A stretch of 64,000 nt of DNA from Microvirga sp. Its GTDB lineage: Bacteria > Pseudomonadota > Alphaproteobacteria > Rhizobiales > Beijerinckiaceae. Under the pieces are notes generated by a model, which was given only the letters and a program-made list of their open reading frames with translations, had not been told where the DNA came from and searched no databases. The stretch is from contig JAKOMT010000004.1 in NCBI GenBank assembly GCA_022241475.1, positions 199,393-263,392 of the forward strand, read 5' to 3'. The translations under genes and the position numbers were made by a program. Numbering within the stretch: position 1 is the first letter of the stretch; each line of letters begins with the position of its first letter. Of this stretch, positions 34,194 to 41,672 are shown piece after piece.

Positions 34194-35501
34194 TTAGGGG
34201 CGGGCGACGCTGTTCGTGAGCAGGTTCCAACCCAGAAGCCGACGCGACATCACCGCGAGTGCGATCACCGCTGCAAGATAACTCGCGGCGGTTCCGAGCG
34301 CCGCCCCTTCGATGCCGATGAGCGGGATCAGCGCAATGTTCACAACGACGTTCGTCATGACCGCGACCAGCTGCTGGAGGGTCTGGTAGGCGGGGTAACC
34401 CGATACGAGCAGAAGATTGTCGAAGGGAATGAGCCCCGCCGTCAGCACGAGTCCGGTGAGGAGGATGAACAGAACCGGCAGCCCCTCCTGCAACCCCCGC
34501 TCCGGCACAAAATGGAACGTCACGATCCAGTAGAAGACGAACACGCCTAGAGCCAAAGCCCCCATCACCGCCGGAGCGTAGATTTTCGACAGCCGCAGGA
34601 TGCGCTGCGCGTCGGGCCAGGCCTCGTCGCGTACCGCCTTAACAAGCAGCGGATTGAAATTCACGCGGACCATCGCGAGCAGATGATACAGGCCGTCGAG
34701 CAGCATCGCCGCGAAGCTGTAGACGCCCACCGCCCGGTCCGACAGGAAGAAGCCGATGATCAGCACGTCGACGCGGGTGTTGATCTCGCCGAACATCCCG
34801 GCGACGAGGCTCTTGCCGCCGAAGGTCAGGTGGTTCCCGAGCCAGCCGCGCTCGATTCTCAGGGAGGCGACGAGCCCCCGAGCGGCGATGTATCCGATGG
34901 CTCCGACGAGCGTCGCGATCTCCGCGATCAGGAAACACAGGGACGCATATTCGAACGGCAGGTCGCTCACCGCGAAAATCGTCACGACGCCGGCGACGAC
35001 GATGTAGCGCCCCGCCTGGAGGATCGCGAAGGCCTTCATTTCGCGCAGGCCGTTGAGGAAGGAGATCAGAACCTTCGTGATCGGAAACAGCGCGATCCCG
35101 AGCGCCCCGACCGCGATGCTGCGCGCCGCGCGATCGCTGTCGAAGAACCAGGCGAGCCAAGGTTCCGCTGCGAATACCGCCCCTGCCCAGAGCAGCCCGA
35201 AGAGGACGACTGGCGCAACCGCCGAGCCGAGCATGGCCCCGAGCGTGGCTTTGTCATCATCGTAATGGGCCGAGTTTCGCAGGACCGAGTAGTGGATGCC
35301 CATCACTGCGATCTGCGAGACGATGATGTAGACCGAATAGGCGAGGTTGAAGACGCCGAGATCTTCGGCGTTTCGGAAGTAGGCGACGACGAGGTTGATC
35401 AGTATGCCGCTCGCGGCCAAGACGGCGAAGCTCGCCGTGGTCCAGGCGATGTCGCTCGAGAGCTTGTTGCGCAGCAGCGCGCCGAGCCGGGGGAGCGGCA
35501 T
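34194..35501 (-). CDS. Oligosaccharide flippase, Wzx/polysaccharide-biosynthesis family
   Basis: A 435-residue membrane protein with about 12-14 helices. The MATE/MVF-like Wzx layout is visible: SSDIAWTTASFAVLAASGILINLVVAYFRNAEDLGVFNLAYSVYII, a middle FGGKSLVAGMFGEINTRVDVLIIGFFLSD where the basic and acidic residues match the flippase consensus, and paired C-terminal helices. It would flip lipid-linked repeat units to the periplasm. Its 3' end nearly meets the convergent DUF218 gene (3 bases). It is the last of a leftward run of glycan genes. Confidence 0.9.
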   Translation of the reverse strand: MPLPRLGALLRNKLSSDIAWTTASFAVLAASGILINLVVAYFRNAEDLGVFNLAYSVYIIVSQIAVMGIHYSVLRNSAHYDDDKATLGAMLGSAVAPVVLFGLLWAGAVFAAEPWLAWFFDSDRAARSIAVGALGIALFPITKVLISFLNGLREMKAFAILQAGRYIVVAGVVTIFAVSDLPFEYASLCFLIAEIATLVGAIGYIAARGLVASLRIERGWLGNHLTFGGKSLVAGMFGEINTRVDVLIIGFFLSDRAVGVYSFAAMLLDGLYHLLAMVRVNFNPLLVKAVRDEAWPDAQRILRLSKIYAPAVMGALALGVFVFYWIVTFHFVPERGLQEGLPVLFILLTGLVLTAGLIPFDNLLLVSGYPAYQTLQQLVAVMTNVVVNIALIPLIGIEGAALGTAASYLAAVIALAVMSRRLLGWNLLTNSVARP

Positions 35502-35513
35502 CCGATGCGCTCC

Positions 35514-36503
35514 TTACTTGACCGTCCGCACGACGTCTCGGGCCGAGAGCGGCGGATTGAGGTGCTTGTTCTCCTCGTAGTCGAACCACATCGCAAACGA
35601 GATCGCGTTGAAGCTGATCGAGAAGCAGAACAGCCAGCTCAGGAACGTAATTTCGGGGACCGATCCCTGCGAGATCCACAAAACGAGAAGCCGGATGAAC
35701 AGCACCGCGCTGAGCGCCGCCGTGAGCATGCCGAAGGCGTAGAAGAAGACTAGCGGGTGGAAGTTGCGGATGATGTACTTTTCCTTCAGGCGCCAGAAGA
35801 ACAGGCGCACCAGCAGCGATCCGATGGTGAAAATCACTTTGCGGATGTTGATGCCAGACACCTCGCCCACGTTGTAGACGGGCTCCACGGGCACGTCCTG
35901 AACGCGCATTCCTTCCACGTTCAGCTTCACCAGCAGGTCGTTGGGCTGGCCGTAGCGCTTGAACATCGTGTCCCAGTCAATCGCCGCGAGCGCCGTCGCG
36001 TTGATCGCCGTGTACCCGGTCTGTGAATCCGCGACGTGCCAGTATCCCGACGCGATCTTTGTGAACAGGGACAGGAAGGAGTTGCCGAAGAAGCGGATTT
36101 TGGGGATTTTCTTGAAGGCCTCTCCGGTCACGAGGCGATTGCCCTTCGTGTAGTCGACGCGGCCCTCGACGACGGGGTCGAGCAGCGACGGCAGGTCGTC
36201 CGGGTTCATCTGGGCGTCCCCGGCCATGACGACGCTGACGTCGACGCCGTTGTCCCGGCTCCATTTGTAGCCCGTCGCGATCGCGCCGCCGACACCTTGA
36301 TTGACCTCGTGGTTGATCAGGATGACCCGCACGCCGTCGTATTGGGGATGGTTCGTCACCACCTCGGCGGTGCGGTCCTTGCTCTTGTCGTTCACGATGA
36401 CGATGTGGTCGACGAAGTCCGGCATCGTCTCGATCACGCGCGAGATCTGCGTCTCCTCGTTATAGGCGGGGACGACCGCGCTGATCTTCTTGCCTCTGTA
36501 CAT
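35514..36503 (-). CDS. Family 2 glycosyltransferase with C-terminal membrane helices (DPM1-like)
   Basis: A 329-residue GT-A transferase. N-terminal ISAVVPAYNEETQISRVIE, the nucleotide-binding IVIVNDKSKDRTAEVV, the metal-binding acidic motif in VMAGDAQMNPDDLPSLL, then two or three hydrophobic helices from about residue 230 (FTIGSLLVRLFFW, HPLVFFYAFGMLTAALSAVLFIRLLVLW, LSWLFCFSISFNAISFAMW). Related proteins transfer a sugar to polyprenyl phosphate or extend lipid-linked glycans. ATG 36503 has GGAAGG upstream; the upstream in-frame extension is not protein-like. It lies 12 bases before the flippase gene. Confidence 0.9.
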   Translation of the reverse strand: MYRGKKISAVVPAYNEETQISRVIETMPDFVDHIVIVNDKSKDRTAEVVTNHPQYDGVRVILINHEVNQGVGGAIATGYKWSRDNGVDVSVVMAGDAQMNPDDLPSLLDPVVEGRVDYTKGNRLVTGEAFKKIPKIRFFGNSFLSLFTKIASGYWHVADSQTGYTAINATALAAIDWDTMFKRYGQPNDLLVKLNVEGMRVQDVPVEPVYNVGEVSGINIRKVIFTIGSLLVRLFFWRLKEKYIIRNFHPLVFFYAFGMLTAALSAVLFIRLLVLWISQGSVPEITFLSWLFCFSISFNAISFAMWFDYEENKHLNPPLSARDVVRTVK

Positions 36504-36642
36504 CGGATGACAACCTTCCCGGATCTCGTCGACCCTGCGGGTCAAGCCCCCGGCGAGAACCGGGGCGAACGTGGATTCAATGTGGGATCGTCGCACGAGC
36601 CCGCCTTGCGCGTCGTGGTCCTATCGCGTTCGGCTGGCTGCT

Positions 36643-37857
36643 TCAACGGGAAAGCGTAGCGCGCGCAGGGGCTGGCGCCGCGGCGGGAGCGCTGGCGGCG
36701 AGAGCCCCGTCGAGCGCGGCGCAGGCGGCGTCGACATCGGCGTCTGTCAGTGTCGGATGGGTCAGCATGGCGAGCGAGGTTTCGCCCAGACGCCGCGCCA
36801 TAGGCAGGCGTTCGGCCGGGCGCCAGCCCTCGGGGTCGAAGGCGCGCTCGAGATAGACTTCCGAGCAGGAGCCCTGAAGGCACGGCGCGCCACGCGCGAC
36901 GATCTCCGCGACGATCCGGTCGCGGGTCCAACCGGGGGCGAGGGCGTCCGGGTCGACGAAGGCGTAGAAGCGGTAGTGGGCGTGGATCACGTCCTCGGGG
37001 ATCGGCGGCGCGCTCACGTGCGGGTGGCGCTGGCAGACTGCCCTCAGCTGCGCGGCGATGGCGTTGCGGCGGGCCGTCCACGCCTCCATCCGCCCAAGCT
37101 GGATGCGGCCAATCACGGCCTGCATCTCGAGCATCCGGTAGTTCGAGCCGACGCTGTGGTGGAGCCAGCGGAAGCCGGGCGGGTGGCGCGTCTCGTAGAC
37201 CGCCTCCCAGCTCTTGCCGTGATCCTTGAAGGACCACATGCGCGACCAGACCTCGCGATCATTCGTCGTGACCATCCCGCCTTCGCCGCCGGTGGTCATG
37301 ATCTTGTCCTGACAGAAGGACCAGGCGCCGACATGGCCGATGGCGCCGACCTTGCGGCCCTTGTAGACCGCGCCGTGCGCCTGCGCGCAATCCTCGATCA
37401 CAGCGAACCCCCGCCTGCCGGCGAGATCCATGATCGGGTCCATGTCGCAGGGCATGCCGCCGATATGGACGCAAATCACCGCCCTGGTCTCGGGCGTCAG
37501 CGCTGCTTCGATCGTCTCCGCGCTCAGTCCCTGCGTCACGGGATCGACATCGGCGAAAACGGGCCTCGCGCCCACAAGCGGCGCGCTGCTCGCTGAGGCG
37601 ACAAAGGTGCGCGGCGCGACGATCACGTCGTCTCCTGGCCCGACGCCGATCCCGCGAAGCGCCAGTTCGATAGCGAGCGAGCCGTTCGCCAAAGCGATCG
37701 CGTGGTCGGTTCCGCACCACGCGGCGAATTCCCGTTCGAAGGCGCGCCCCTCCTCGCCGGTCCAGTAATTCACACGGTTAGAGGCGAGCACGCGCGAGAC
37801 GGCGTCGATCTCGTCTTGCGTGAAACTCGGCCAGGGAGCGAAGGGGGTGTTCAGCAT
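36643..37857 (-). CDS. DegT/DnrJ/EryC1 nucleotide-sugar aminotransferase (PglE/WbpE-like)
   Basis: A 404-residue PLP enzyme that aminates keto-sugars. Markers: NYWTGEEGRAFEREFAAWCGTDHAIALANGSLAIELAL, the aromatic-Asp region VIEDCAQAHGA, and the PLP lysine in WSFCQDKIMTTGGEGGMV (about residue 195). Its stop codon lies upstream of GT2 by 139 bases. Its start overlaps the acetyltransferase stop by 7 bases, as pglE and pglD often do, so C4 amination in a bacillosamine route is the first guess. It is the only aminotransferase of this type in the region, and the WbpABD route also needs one (WbpE); it may serve both or the second may lie elsewhere. The last 20 residues are Ala/Pro-rich. Confidence 0.9.
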   Translation of the reverse strand: MLNTPFAPWPSFTQDEIDAVSRVLASNRVNYWTGEEGRAFEREFAAWCGTDHAIALANGSLAIELALRGIGVGPGDDVIVAPRTFVASASSAPLVGARPVFADVDPVTQGLSAETIEAALTPETRAVICVHIGGMPCDMDPIMDLAGRRGFAVIEDCAQAHGAVYKGRKVGAIGHVGAWSFCQDKIMTTGGEGGMVTTNDREVWSRMWSFKDHGKSWEAVYETRHPPGFRWLHHSVGSNYRMLEMQAVIGRIQLGRMEAWTARRNAIAAQLRAVCQRHPHVSAPPIPEDVIHAHYRFYAFVDPDALAPGWTRDRIVAEIVARGAPCLQGSCSEVYLERAFDPEGWRPAERLPMARRLGETSLAMLTHPTLTDADVDAACAALDGALAASAPAAAPAPARATLSR

Positions 37858-38492
37858 GGCGCTCTCTTCGGTTCGGAGCTCTCGCGAGGGGGCTTCGCCG
37901 GGTTGCCGTAGACGACCGCGCCGTCCGGCACGTCCCGCACCACGACGGACCCGGCCCCGATCATCGCGTCGGACCCGATGACGACGCCTTCCTTGACGCA
38001 GGCGCCGACGCCGATCCACGCGCGCGCGCCGACCCGCACTCCGCCGGACATGCGTACGCCCGGCGCGACATGCGCGCAAGCGCCCAGCTCGCAGTCGTGG
38101 TCGACGCTCGCGGCGGTGTTGACGATCGCGCCGGGGCCGATCCTGGCCCCGGGCGCGACGATCGCCCCGGGGGCGAGGAACGCCGCTTCGCCGACGCTTG
38201 CACGCGGGCTGACGACGCTGGCCGGGTGGCGGATGACGACGAGACGCGCGCCGGCGAGGCGCAGGCGCGCCAACGCCGCCTCGCGCGCCCGGTTGTTCCC
38301 GATCGCCACGATCACGCCGTCGAACTCGAGCGCGCGCGCGACGAGGGCGTCCGTTCCCCCGGCGACCCCCTGCGCCGCGTCGTCGAACGCGGTGATCGCC
38401 AGCCAGCCGGAGAGTTCGGCGGCGTCCGCCACCACGCGCCCGTGTCCGCCCGCGCCGAGAATCGCCAGTTTCGCCCGCGCCGTCGTCTGCAT
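37851..38492 (-). CDS. Sugar O/N-acetyltransferase, NeuD/PglD family
   Basis: A 213-residue enzyme with an N-terminal Rossmann part (KLAILGAGGHGRVVADAAELSG, residues 7-30) and a left-handed beta-helix of hexapeptide repeats (about 90-195: GEAAFLAPGAIVAPGARIGPGAIVN, the catalytic His in SVDHDCELGACAHVAPG, VGARAWIGVGACVKEGVVIG). PglD members acetylate the 4-amino group of the UDP-amino sugar. It overlaps the aminotransferase gene and is preceded by the sugar transferase gene, an arrangement known from pgl-type clusters. Confidence 0.9.
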   Translation of the reverse strand: MQTTARAKLAILGAGGHGRVVADAAELSGWLAITAFDDAAQGVAGGTDALVARALEFDGVIVAIGNNRAREAALARLRLAGARLVVIRHPASVVSPRASVGEAAFLAPGAIVAPGARIGPGAIVNTAASVDHDCELGACAHVAPGVRMSGGVRVGARAWIGVGACVKEGVVIGSDAMIGAGSVVVRDVPDGAVVYGNPAKPPRESSEPKRAPC

Positions 38493-38509
38493 CCCCGTCA
38501 CCCCCTGGT

Positions 38510-39100
38510 CTACGACCCCCGGAACCGATCCGCCGTGGCGCTGCCCTCGGACGTGACGCCCTCGCGGCGCGCCACCTTGAGCGCGGTCAGCGCGAGGATC
38601 CGCAGGTCGAGCCGGAACGACCGGTTGTCGACATACCATAGGTCGAGGGCGAATTTCTCCTCCCATGACAACGCGTTGCGCCCGTTCACCTGGGCCCAGC
38701 CGGTGATCCCGGGGCGGACGTCATGGCGACGCGCCTGCTCGGGAGTGTAGAGCGGCAGATACTCCGGCAGCAGCGGACGCGGGCCCACGAGGCTCATCTC
38801 GCCGCGCAGCACGTTGATCAGCTCGGGCAGCTCGTCGAGGCTGGTCGACCGCAGCCAGCGCCCGAAGGGCGTGAGCCGCTCGGCGTCGGGAAGCGGGCGC
38901 CCCTGCGCGTCGCGCGCGTCCGTCATGGTGCGGAACTTCAGCATGGTGAAGATCGCGCCATGCAGGCCCGGCCGCGCCTGCCGGAAGAGAACAGGCGAGC
39001 CCAGCTTCACGCGCACTAGGGCGGCGAGGAGGAGCAGCGCCGGCGACAGCGCGAGAAGCGCGGCCAGGGATAGAGCCAGATCGAAGGCGCGTTTGGTCAT
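38510..39100 (-). CDS. Initiating sugar-phosphate transferase, PglC family
   Basis: A 196-residue monotopic phosphoglycosyltransferase. One N-terminal membrane re-entrant helix (DLALSLAALLALSPALLLLAALVRVKLG), then the catalytic region GSPVLFRQARPG, FTMLKFRTM, the Asp-Glu dyad in TSLDELPELINVLRGEMSLVGPRP, and RPGITGWAQVNGRN. It transfers a phospho-sugar to undecaprenyl phosphate to start the lipid-linked glycan; the small size without extra N-terminal helices fits PglC rather than WbaP. Expected donor: UDP-diNAc-bacillosamine, inferred from its neighbours. Confidence 0.93.
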   Translation of the reverse strand: MTKRAFDLALSLAALLALSPALLLLAALVRVKLGSPVLFRQARPGLHGAIFTMLKFRTMTDARDAQGRPLPDAERLTPFGRWLRSTSLDELPELINVLRGEMSLVGPRPLLPEYLPLYTPEQARRHDVRPGITGWAQVNGRNALSWEEKFALDLWYVDNRSFRLDLRILALTALKVARREGVTSEGSATADRFRGS

Positions 39101-39135
39101 GTCGTCTCCCGCGCCGCTCCGGGGAGCCTCCCGGT

Positions 39136-41598
39136 TCAGGGCCTCTCGTAAGTCTCGACGACGGCGCGCTCGATCTCAAGCTGCGAGAGGCCGACATGCT
39201 CGAAGGTGATCGAAAAGTTCACCACGGCGTCGCTCACGAGGAACCGCAGGGCGTAGTCGCGGACGGGTTGATCGTCGCTCAGCTCGAACGTCACCAATCG
39301 CGTTACCCGCGTTCTCAGTTCGTCGTCTTCTTCCTTGTAAGTCTCGTCGAGAACGACGCGGACCAGACCGGACCCACGGGCTCGGAACGAAAAACGGTAC
39401 TCGAGTTCCTCGGTTCGGTCGAACAGAGCGCGCTCGTACGGCGCGCTTTCATTTTGCGCCCCGACCGACAGCGTCGAGATAGTGTTCCGGTGGAAGGCGC
39501 GGAACACGCCTTCGCCGATCGACGGCCCGCCCGCGTAATCCTCTTGACCGGTCGAGATCGCCGCGAAGCCCTTGCGTCCGCCGAGCAGGAAGTAGGAGCC
39601 GCGCGTCCACGGCTGCGCCGGATAGGTCAGCTCGTATGCGCCGCGCGGTCGAAGTCCTGCGTCTGCGAGGAGATAGATCTGGCTCTCCCGCGCCGCGTGC
39701 AGGAGCGTCGCCTTAGCCCGATCGGCGACGATGGAGTGGAGTTGCGAATTGTAGAGCGGCGGGAGCCCGTAATCGGGGATGTGGATGTATTTGACGCCGA
39801 GCTCTCTAAGCGTGGCGTGCGCGGCCTCGGGATTGGTTTGCGCATAGAAGGGCAAAAGCCGTTCGTCGAGATAGCTGAGCATGCGGTTCGGCATATAAAA
39901 CATGTCGGCCGGACGCATCGACAGGATTAGTGCGGACTCGTCTCCGCCCGCGCGCAGGCTCGCGAGCGGGCGATACTGTTCCATGTTGAAGATCTTTTCG
40001 TCATGCGTCGCAAGAAAACCGGTGCGATGGATGTTGTGCGTGACGCCTGCATAAGCGGTGAGAAGCCCGAGCTTCGCGACGAGGACTGCGGCCAGCAGAG
40101 CCTGGGCCAACTGGCGGGAGCGCGTGGACCAAGACCGGTGGGCGCCGATCGTGTCTACGAGGCGCATGTAGCCGTATGCGCATAGCACCGCGACCATTGG
40201 TGAGGTGACAAGCAGATAGCGCTCGTTCTTCACCATGTGCTCGATGCCGAGCGCCACCGAGACGACGACGCCTCCGAGATAGACGAGCATCAGCGAGAGA
40301 AGGGTCCAGAGCGCCATCTCGCGTGGCGCGAAGGAGCGCGCGCCTCCGAGGATCAGGCCGGGCAAGACCGAAAGCCGTTGCGCGGCGAGGAAGAAAACGG
40401 CGCCGACCGTCATCCCCCAGAACACCAGCGAGTACGATTCGAACGCAAACCAGCCCTTCAGGACGCCGTACTGGAGCATCGCCACAGGATTGTCGAGACC
40501 GCGGCCGATCGCGAAATACTCGTTCCAGCGCAGCGCTGTCAGCGCGAAGACTGCTGGATTGTCGCTGACGGGGCTGCCGAATATTTCGACGTTGCGCCAG
40601 TAGGGCCAGCCCCCCACCGCGAGCGCGACGCCGATCATGGCGACGCTTTCGAGCGCGAGCGCGCGCCAGCCCTTCAGGCCCGCCCGGATGGCGAGGCCTG
40701 CCGGCGCGAGGGCGAGGAACAGGATCGCCTGAGAATGCGTCCAGAGGGCTAGGCCCAGAAGAAGGCCCGTCACGGCGCCCGACAGAATGGGCGGGGCGCG
40801 GATCCCGACGACGCTAGCGACGATAAGGGCAAAGCCGAGCACGGGTAGCGCGTCGATCAGCGCGGAAGCCGAGCCGAGGAAGAACAGCGGCGGCGCCATG
40901 AAGACGAGAGCCGAAGCGAGTGCGGTCCGCCGGTCGACATAGAGCGCCAACGCATACACGACGCGCGCGCCTACGAGCATGAACCAAGGCGAGATCACGC
41001 GCATCGCCTCCGGCGTGTCGGCGTGGCCCTGGACCACGTTCGTCAGGTAGACAAGTGACACGTAGAGCGGCGGATGCGTCCATGGGCCGAAGAAGCCGGT
41101 AACGTTGGTGGCCGGATTGAAGACAGGGTAGGCCGCAAGATCCCGCGCCGCGAACAACTCGCGTGCCGCAAGGGCGTATTCGAGGGCATCGTTCTGCGTG
41201 AGCGGGACAAATATCACGATCCCAAACAGGAAGATTACCGCGAGCGCAAGTCCCATCGCGAGGGCCTTCTCGCCGAAATCGAGGGGCTGGCGCGCGACGG
41301 GCACGGCGGGTGCGCGTCGGCCCCCGATGATCCGCGCGATTATCCCGACCGCCGCAGGAAACGCGAAGCCGAAGGCCAGGTGAACGCCATTGGCGGCTCC
41401 CGGGGCTAGCGCCAGAGCGAGAACACCGCCGATCCCGAATAGGAATGGCCCGATGCCGACGCCCACCGCGCGGGTGAGGCCCGCCCGGCGCGCGGCGTCG
41501 TCCCACGGCAACAGTGCCGAAGTCCATAGACCTGCGACTGTCGAGACGCCGATAGCAAGAAGGAGAAGCGCGAAAGCTTCGACTGGAAGAAGGATCAC
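39136..41598 (-). CDS. Large polytopic membrane protein, probable GT-C glycosyltransferase
   Basis: An 820-residue protein with about 12 hydrophobic helices in residues 1-520 and a periplasmic C-terminal domain of roughly 300 residues. The first long periplasmic loop contains LTQNDALEYALAARELFAARDLAAYP, where an acidic residue stands as in ArnT/PMT-type GT-C enzymes, and GPWTHPPLYVSLVYL follows. GT-C enzymes use polyprenyl-phosphate sugars. The late part (EYRFSFRARGSGLVRVVLDETYKEE) looks beta-rich. The call rests on architecture, not on a diagnostic motif. The start (GTG 41598) has GGAG only 1-2 bases away, so it could lie slightly downstream. Confidence 0.6.
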   Translation of the reverse strand: MILLPVEAFALLLLAIGVSTVAGLWTSALLPWDDAARRAGLTRAVGVGIGPFLFGIGGVLALALAPGAANGVHLAFGFAFPAAVGIIARIIGGRRAPAVPVARQPLDFGEKALAMGLALAVIFLFGIVIFVPLTQNDALEYALAARELFAARDLAAYPVFNPATNVTGFFGPWTHPPLYVSLVYLTNVVQGHADTPEAMRVISPWFMLVGARVVYALALYVDRRTALASALVFMAPPLFFLGSASALIDALPVLGFALIVASVVGIRAPPILSGAVTGLLLGLALWTHSQAILFLALAPAGLAIRAGLKGWRALALESVAMIGVALAVGGWPYWRNVEIFGSPVSDNPAVFALTALRWNEYFAIGRGLDNPVAMLQYGVLKGWFAFESYSLVFWGMTVGAVFFLAAQRLSVLPGLILGGARSFAPREMALWTLLSLMLVYLGGVVVSVALGIEHMVKNERYLLVTSPMVAVLCAYGYMRLVDTIGAHRSWSTRSRQLAQALLAAVLVAKLGLLTAYAGVTHNIHRTGFLATHDEKIFNMEQYRPLASLRAGGDESALILSMRPADMFYMPNRMLSYLDERLLPFYAQTNPEAAHATLRELGVKYIHIPDYGLPPLYNSQLHSIVADRAKATLLHAARESQIYLLADAGLRPRGAYELTYPAQPWTRGSYFLLGGRKGFAAISTGQEDYAGGPSIGEGVFRAFHRNTISTLSVGAQNESAPYERALFDRTEELEYRFSFRARGSGLVRVVLDETYKEEDDELRTRVTRLVTFELSDDQPVRDYALRFLVSDAVVNFSITFEHVGLSQLEIERAVVETYERP

Positions 41599-41672
41599 GC
41601 TCCAAGCCTCGTCGCTGTCATTCGGACCCCCTCGCCGCCAGCGGGCCTCCTCGCGGCCATGCTCCTAATCCC

